64,000 nt of DNA. It comes from Flavobacteriaceae bacterium (lineage in GTDB: Bacteria; Bacteroidota; Bacteroidia; Flavobacteriales; Flavobacteriaceae). Under the pieces are notes generated by a model. That model worked only from the letters and a program-made list of their open reading frames with translations, was not told where the DNA came from and searched no databases. This document shows, piece by piece, positions 61,524 through 64,000 of the stretch. The translations under genes and the position numbers were made by a program. Numbering within the stretch: the stretch's first letter is position 1; each line of letters begins with the position of its first letter. Where the stretch lies: NCBI GenBank assembly GCA_025800395.1, contig JAOXRU010000503.1, positions 34,960 through 98,959 of the forward strand, given 5' to 3'.

Positions 61524-61778
61524 TATAACGCGAGTTCGATCTGCTTAAACACATTGGTTTTTGATTTCCTCAGACTGGACATGGCTTTGAAGGGTTATTT
61601 ATAGCTCGAGTATTTCCGACCACGTATAAGGAAAGACAAAAACAATCTTTAGAAAGCCTTGGATGCAGCAATCTTTGTCCCAAAAAGACTTTTGAAGAGT
61701 TTAGTTTGCGTCTTTTTTGATCAAATCTAATTATACCTAAGGCCTTGTGTACATAATTTATCGAACTCAGATTAATTA
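61524..61778 (-). repeat. MITE-like repeat family 1, longest copy
   Basis: About 255 bp bounded by imperfect inverted repeats: AACGCGAGTTCGATC (61527-61541) and TTATCGAACTCAGATTAA (61758-61775), both containing GAGTTCGAT. It has no open frame of note. Its left 120 bp align with the reverse complement of 28033-28177, and the segment around 61633-61674 with the copy at 63657-63714. It fits a non-autonomous element mobilised by an absent transposase. Its right end touches the stop codon of the FN3 lipoprotein gene. Confidence 0.75.
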
Positions 61779-62944
61779 TAGGGATAGGTTTTAAAAGTCT
61801 TGCGACTTTCCAAGGATATGTTTTTGAATCCCATAGTTGTTTTTGCTTTTACGATAGCCGTATAGCTGGTATTGGCTTGCAGCGGCCATAATGCGTACAA
61901 AAGAGTGTTTTTGTGGTCTGTCTCATACAACAACTGCCCATTTACATATAGGCTGTACGCCACCGTTTCTATTCCTTCTCCTATGATAGGAAGCCATTCT
62001 ACCTGGGCGGAGAAAGGCGTAATTTGGGTGATACTCATTTCCAAATCCGGGATTTTGGGGTAGGCAAAAGTTTGTACTTTTATCGAGGCGCTAGTGCTCT
62101 CTTGGTGCGCAGTTTTAGCTTCTACCCTAATGTGATATTCTTTGTTTTCTTCCAAATCGGTAAAAACATGGGCAGTCATATGCGCAGCTAGGTTCTCTTG
62201 GTATAATTCTCCGTTTACATAAATATGATATACAAAACTTGCGCCATCGGGAACTACAGGCCGATCCCAAGCAATGTATAGATGGTATGGATCTAAAAGA
62301 TGAAATATTTTGTTGTTTGGGTCTGCTGTTACTTTTAGTTTAAAAGCTGTGGGAGCAGTGCCTAGGGTACGGCTTTCTATCTGAGCGATTCTTTCTTTTC
62401 CATTGCTGTGTATAGCTTTTACGCTTATCCTATAATTTGTGTAATTTTCTAAATCTTGTAATACAAAGGTGCTGCTTTTGAGTCCTTCTGCCACTTTTTC
62501 TTCTCCAATAAAAACATCGTAGTGGACTTCGTTTTGATCTGTATTGTGATTTTGCCATTCTAAGTGTATCGAATGGCTTGTTTTTTTGACAATATTTAAT
62601 TGGAAAACCGCTAGTGATTGAGGCGCTAAAGTTTGAAAGCTAAAACTTTCTTCAGCTATATTTCCTCTATCGTCCTTTAGTATGACTTTGCCACTATAGT
62701 TGGTGTTTGCAGACAAATTGCTAAGTTGATAATAGGGTTTTTGATGTTGCTTCTCCAAAACCTTGTCATTTAACAGGATTTCAAATCCAAAGGAGGTCGT
62801 GCCAACTGCATACTGCCATTCCAACTCTGCGCTAGAATCGGTTATAGAAGCTACGTTGATGCTTATTTCAGGAAGTATTTCTATAGCTTCTTTATTGCAT
62901 CCAAAGACAGTCCATAGGATGCAAAGGGCCAACATTTTTTTCAT
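61772..62944 (-). CDS. fibronectin type III lipoprotein
   Basis: A 390-residue lipoprotein (lipobox TVFGC, Cys ~16) made of four FN3 domains: residues ~25-108, 112-200, 205-300 and 305-390. Each has the Trp and Tyr/Leu core positions (AELEWQYAVGTTSFGFEILL, IHLEWQNHNTDQNEVHYDVF, LYIAWDRPVV...YHIYVNGEL, AQVEWLPIIGEGIETVAYSL). No catalytic domain is present, so it is probably a surface adhesion or binding protein. A truncated paralogue of the third and fourth domains lies upstream at 63079-63705. Confidence 0.88.
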   Translation of the reverse strand: MKKMLALCILWTVFGCNKEAIEILPEISINVASITDSSAELEWQYAVGTTSFGFEILLNDKVLEKQHQKPYYQLSNLSANTNYSGKVILKDDRGNIAEESFSFQTLAPQSLAVFQLNIVKKTSHSIHLEWQNHNTDQNEVHYDVFIGEEKVAEGLKSSTFVLQDLENYTNYRISVKAIHSNGKERIAQIESRTLGTAPTAFKLKVTADPNNKIFHLLDPYHLYIAWDRPVVPDGASFVYHIYVNGELYQENLAAHMTAHVFTDLEENKEYHIRVEAKTAHQESTSASIKVQTFAYPKIPDLEMSITQITPFSAQVEWLPIIGEGIETVAYSLYVNGQLLYETDHKNTLLYALWPLQANTSYTAIVKAKTTMGFKNISLESRKTFKTYPYN

Positions 62945-63078
62945 AGTATTCTCTTTTTAACAGTATAAAAAATAGTTGGTTGACAGGTGTTTTATCGATA
63001 TTGTAGCGTAAAAAATTTATATGAATTTAGCAAAAATAAAGCAAATATATATGAGGATATTGGGGTAAATGCTACTTG

Positions 63079-63705
63079 CTATAGACGGGTGGTTTTTTTG
63101 TTTCGACTAATGGTGTTTCGCGGTTTCGCATCTATGTATACCGCATCCCATTGTAACATCGCTCTTGTTGTTGTGATTTCTGTTACCTTTGTTTTGAGAA
63201 AGGAGAGGATGGGATATTTGTAGGTGCGAAAAGATAAGCTTGCTTTTCTTTTGGTGTCGTTTGCTGCCACGGTCTCGATTTCCATCTTATAGGTTTTGTC
63301 TTCTTCCAATTGGGTAAATGTATAACGATTTTGTGAGGCTTCGATTTGGCTAGCGTGCAATTGTCCATCTATATAAATATTGTGATAAAAACTAGAGCCA
63401 TCGTTTACACTAGGTCGATCCCATCGAATACGCAAATAATAGGGGTCCAAAGGTTGATAAAATTTCTCGTCTTTTTCAGTTTCCAATACCACAGCAAATA
63501 CACTTGGAATAGATCCTTTAGTTTTAAAAACATTGCTCGCACTGCTGCTTTTGTCGTATACAGTATGTGCAACTACTTTTATCGGATAAGGAGTATTGGG
63601 CTCAAGATCCGAGATAGAAAGAAAAGTTGTTTGAAGATTTTCTTTTATTTTTTGATCATAAAGATTGCTGTTTATAAGGCTTTCTATAGATTCATTTTGT
63701 CTTTC
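63079..63705 (-). pseudogene. decayed fibronectin type III protein
   Basis: An open frame after TAG at 63706-63708 encodes FN3-like sequence without a start codon or signal peptide: NLYDQKIKENLQTTFLSISD, NTPYPIKVVAHTVYDKSSS, then LDPYYLRIRWDRPSVNDGSS, which matches LDPYHLYIAWDRPVVPDGAS of the neighbouring gene. It ends early after LQWDAVYIDAK in a short unrelated tail (PRNTISRNKKTTRL). Both ends are therefore lost. The 5' end of the remnant runs into repeat family 1, which suggests the repeat insertion broke the gene. Confidence 0.8.
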
Positions 63706-63797
63706 CTAATGCGTATCGGTATTCGTTGAAATAGAAAGAAAAAAGGGTGTTAAAAACACCCTTCTCTACATTAAAATTATACTATTTCTAGTTAAAA
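63671..63797 (+). repeat. composite repeat: family 1 joined to family 2
   Basis: 63671-63714 equals 28033-28076 with one mismatch. It continues into ATTCGTTGAAATAGAAAG and AAAAGGG, the core of family 2 (compare 19152-19179). 63775-63797 is the reverse complement of the family 2 border (TTTTAACTAGAAATAGTATA). The copy therefore joins both families and has a border in inverted orientation. It overlaps the 5' end of the FN3 pseudogene and a terminator. Confidence 0.7.
63735..63763 (-). terminator. terminator of the LVIVD-type gene
   Basis: On the minus strand AAGGGTGTT / AACACCCTT (9-bp perfect stem, 3-nt loop) is followed by six T residues. Confidence 0.85.
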
Positions 63798-63807
63798 ATT
63801 GCCTAAA

Positions 63808-64000
63808 CTATTTGGCTTTTTTCATTAGTACATCAACACCTTTTTTTCCAGAACACACCAAAAGCAAATTGCCTGATGCTGCTAAATAATTTACAGAACC
63901 GCCATCGTCTCCTAAATCTAAACGAAACTCGGGGGTTATCCATATTCCTTGTAATTCATGGTCTGCGACTGCAATACCATCTGCTCCATTTGCCATGTAA
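63808..64000 (-). CDS. LVIVD-type repeat protein, C-terminal end
   Basis: The gene runs off the right edge of the window; codons are open through base 64000. The visible 64 residues contain ANGADGIAVADHELQGI and VNYLAASGNLLLVCSGKKGV, the repeated strand pattern of LVIVD/beta-propeller proteins (each blade: 'y.AdG..GL.ivD'), ending LMKKAK. Such proteins are usually exported and bind surface structures. The N-terminus, export signal and full domain count cannot be seen. Confidence 0.65.
   Translation of the reverse strand, partial: YMANGADGIAVADHELQGIWITPEFRLDLGDDGGSVNYLAASGNLLLVCSGKKGVDVLMKKAK

Overview
The window looks like a chromosomal segment of a flavobacterium (Bacteroidota, probably Flavobacteriaceae). 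The evidence is the gliding genes gldE and gldD next to mutY and ssb, an atpD-atpC pair apart from other ATP synthase genes, TonB-dependent receptors with carboxypeptidase-like N-termini, TAnnTTTG promoter boxes instead of strong Shine-Dalgarno sites, a bL21 with a lysine/alanine-rich tail, and a GC-rich intergenic repeat of a type I recall from flavobacterial genomes. No tRNA, rRNA, CRISPR array or intact insertion sequence was seen.

Layout. 1-10.3 kb: two copies of a two-gene module (an exported DUF3857/transglutaminase protein plus a paralogue that lacks the catalytic Cys) flank a 1095-residue TPR/MORN-like repeat protein. 10.4-19 kb: M20 peptidase, atpD-atpC, an unknown protein, a GNAT enzyme, an M61 peptidase and a probable beta-propeller. 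19.2-25.2 kb: an XRE/DUF2975 pair, then the biotin genes bioF-(DUF2007)-bioD-bioA, a Coa1-like protein and a beta-ketoacyl-ACP synthase. 25.3-29.2 kb: a TonB-dependent receptor and an XRE regulator with an inactive S24-like domain. 29.5-44 kb: a run of twelve same-strand genes coding for a CesT/YbjN-like protein, PspA, a YqiJ-like OB-fold membrane protein, a flotillin, a giant AAA+ ATPase, YbjQ, DUF4178, a DUF4247-like lipoprotein, DUF350, a membrane-bound spermidine synthase, AdoMet decarboxylase and a TrkA-type K+ channel. 44.2-49.6 kb: bioB, recX, RNase G, a 29-residue basic protein, HU and mutY. 49.6-54.3 kb: ssb, gldE, gldD, a DMT transporter, rplU and rpmA. 54.3-55.1 kb: a lipoprotein with a twin-CX3C C-terminus followed by two very short membrane peptides. 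55.3-60.9 kb: a TPR/LuxR-type regulator, a TonB receptor and a beta-propeller phytase, with a duplicated 17-bp direct repeat between regulator and receptor. 61-64 kb: a heme-binding protein, a fibronectin-III lipoprotein, a decayed paralogue of it, and the end of an LVIVD-type protein.

The most striking locus is the 14.5-kb PspA-flotillin-AAA+-polyamine-channel block. It combines membrane repair or scaffolding, polyamine synthesis and K+ conductance in one unit. Gene associations of this type have been described for extended phage-shock systems, but the mechanism is not established. The best candidate for something undescribed is the tri-cistron at 54358-55094. Three dispersed non-coding repeat families recur in the intergenic regions: a MITE-like element near 28.0, 61.6 and 63.7 kb; a second unit near 19.1, 45.9 and 63.7 kb; and a GC-rich repeat near 12.0 and 52.9 kb. 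They mark places where the chromosome has been rearranged.
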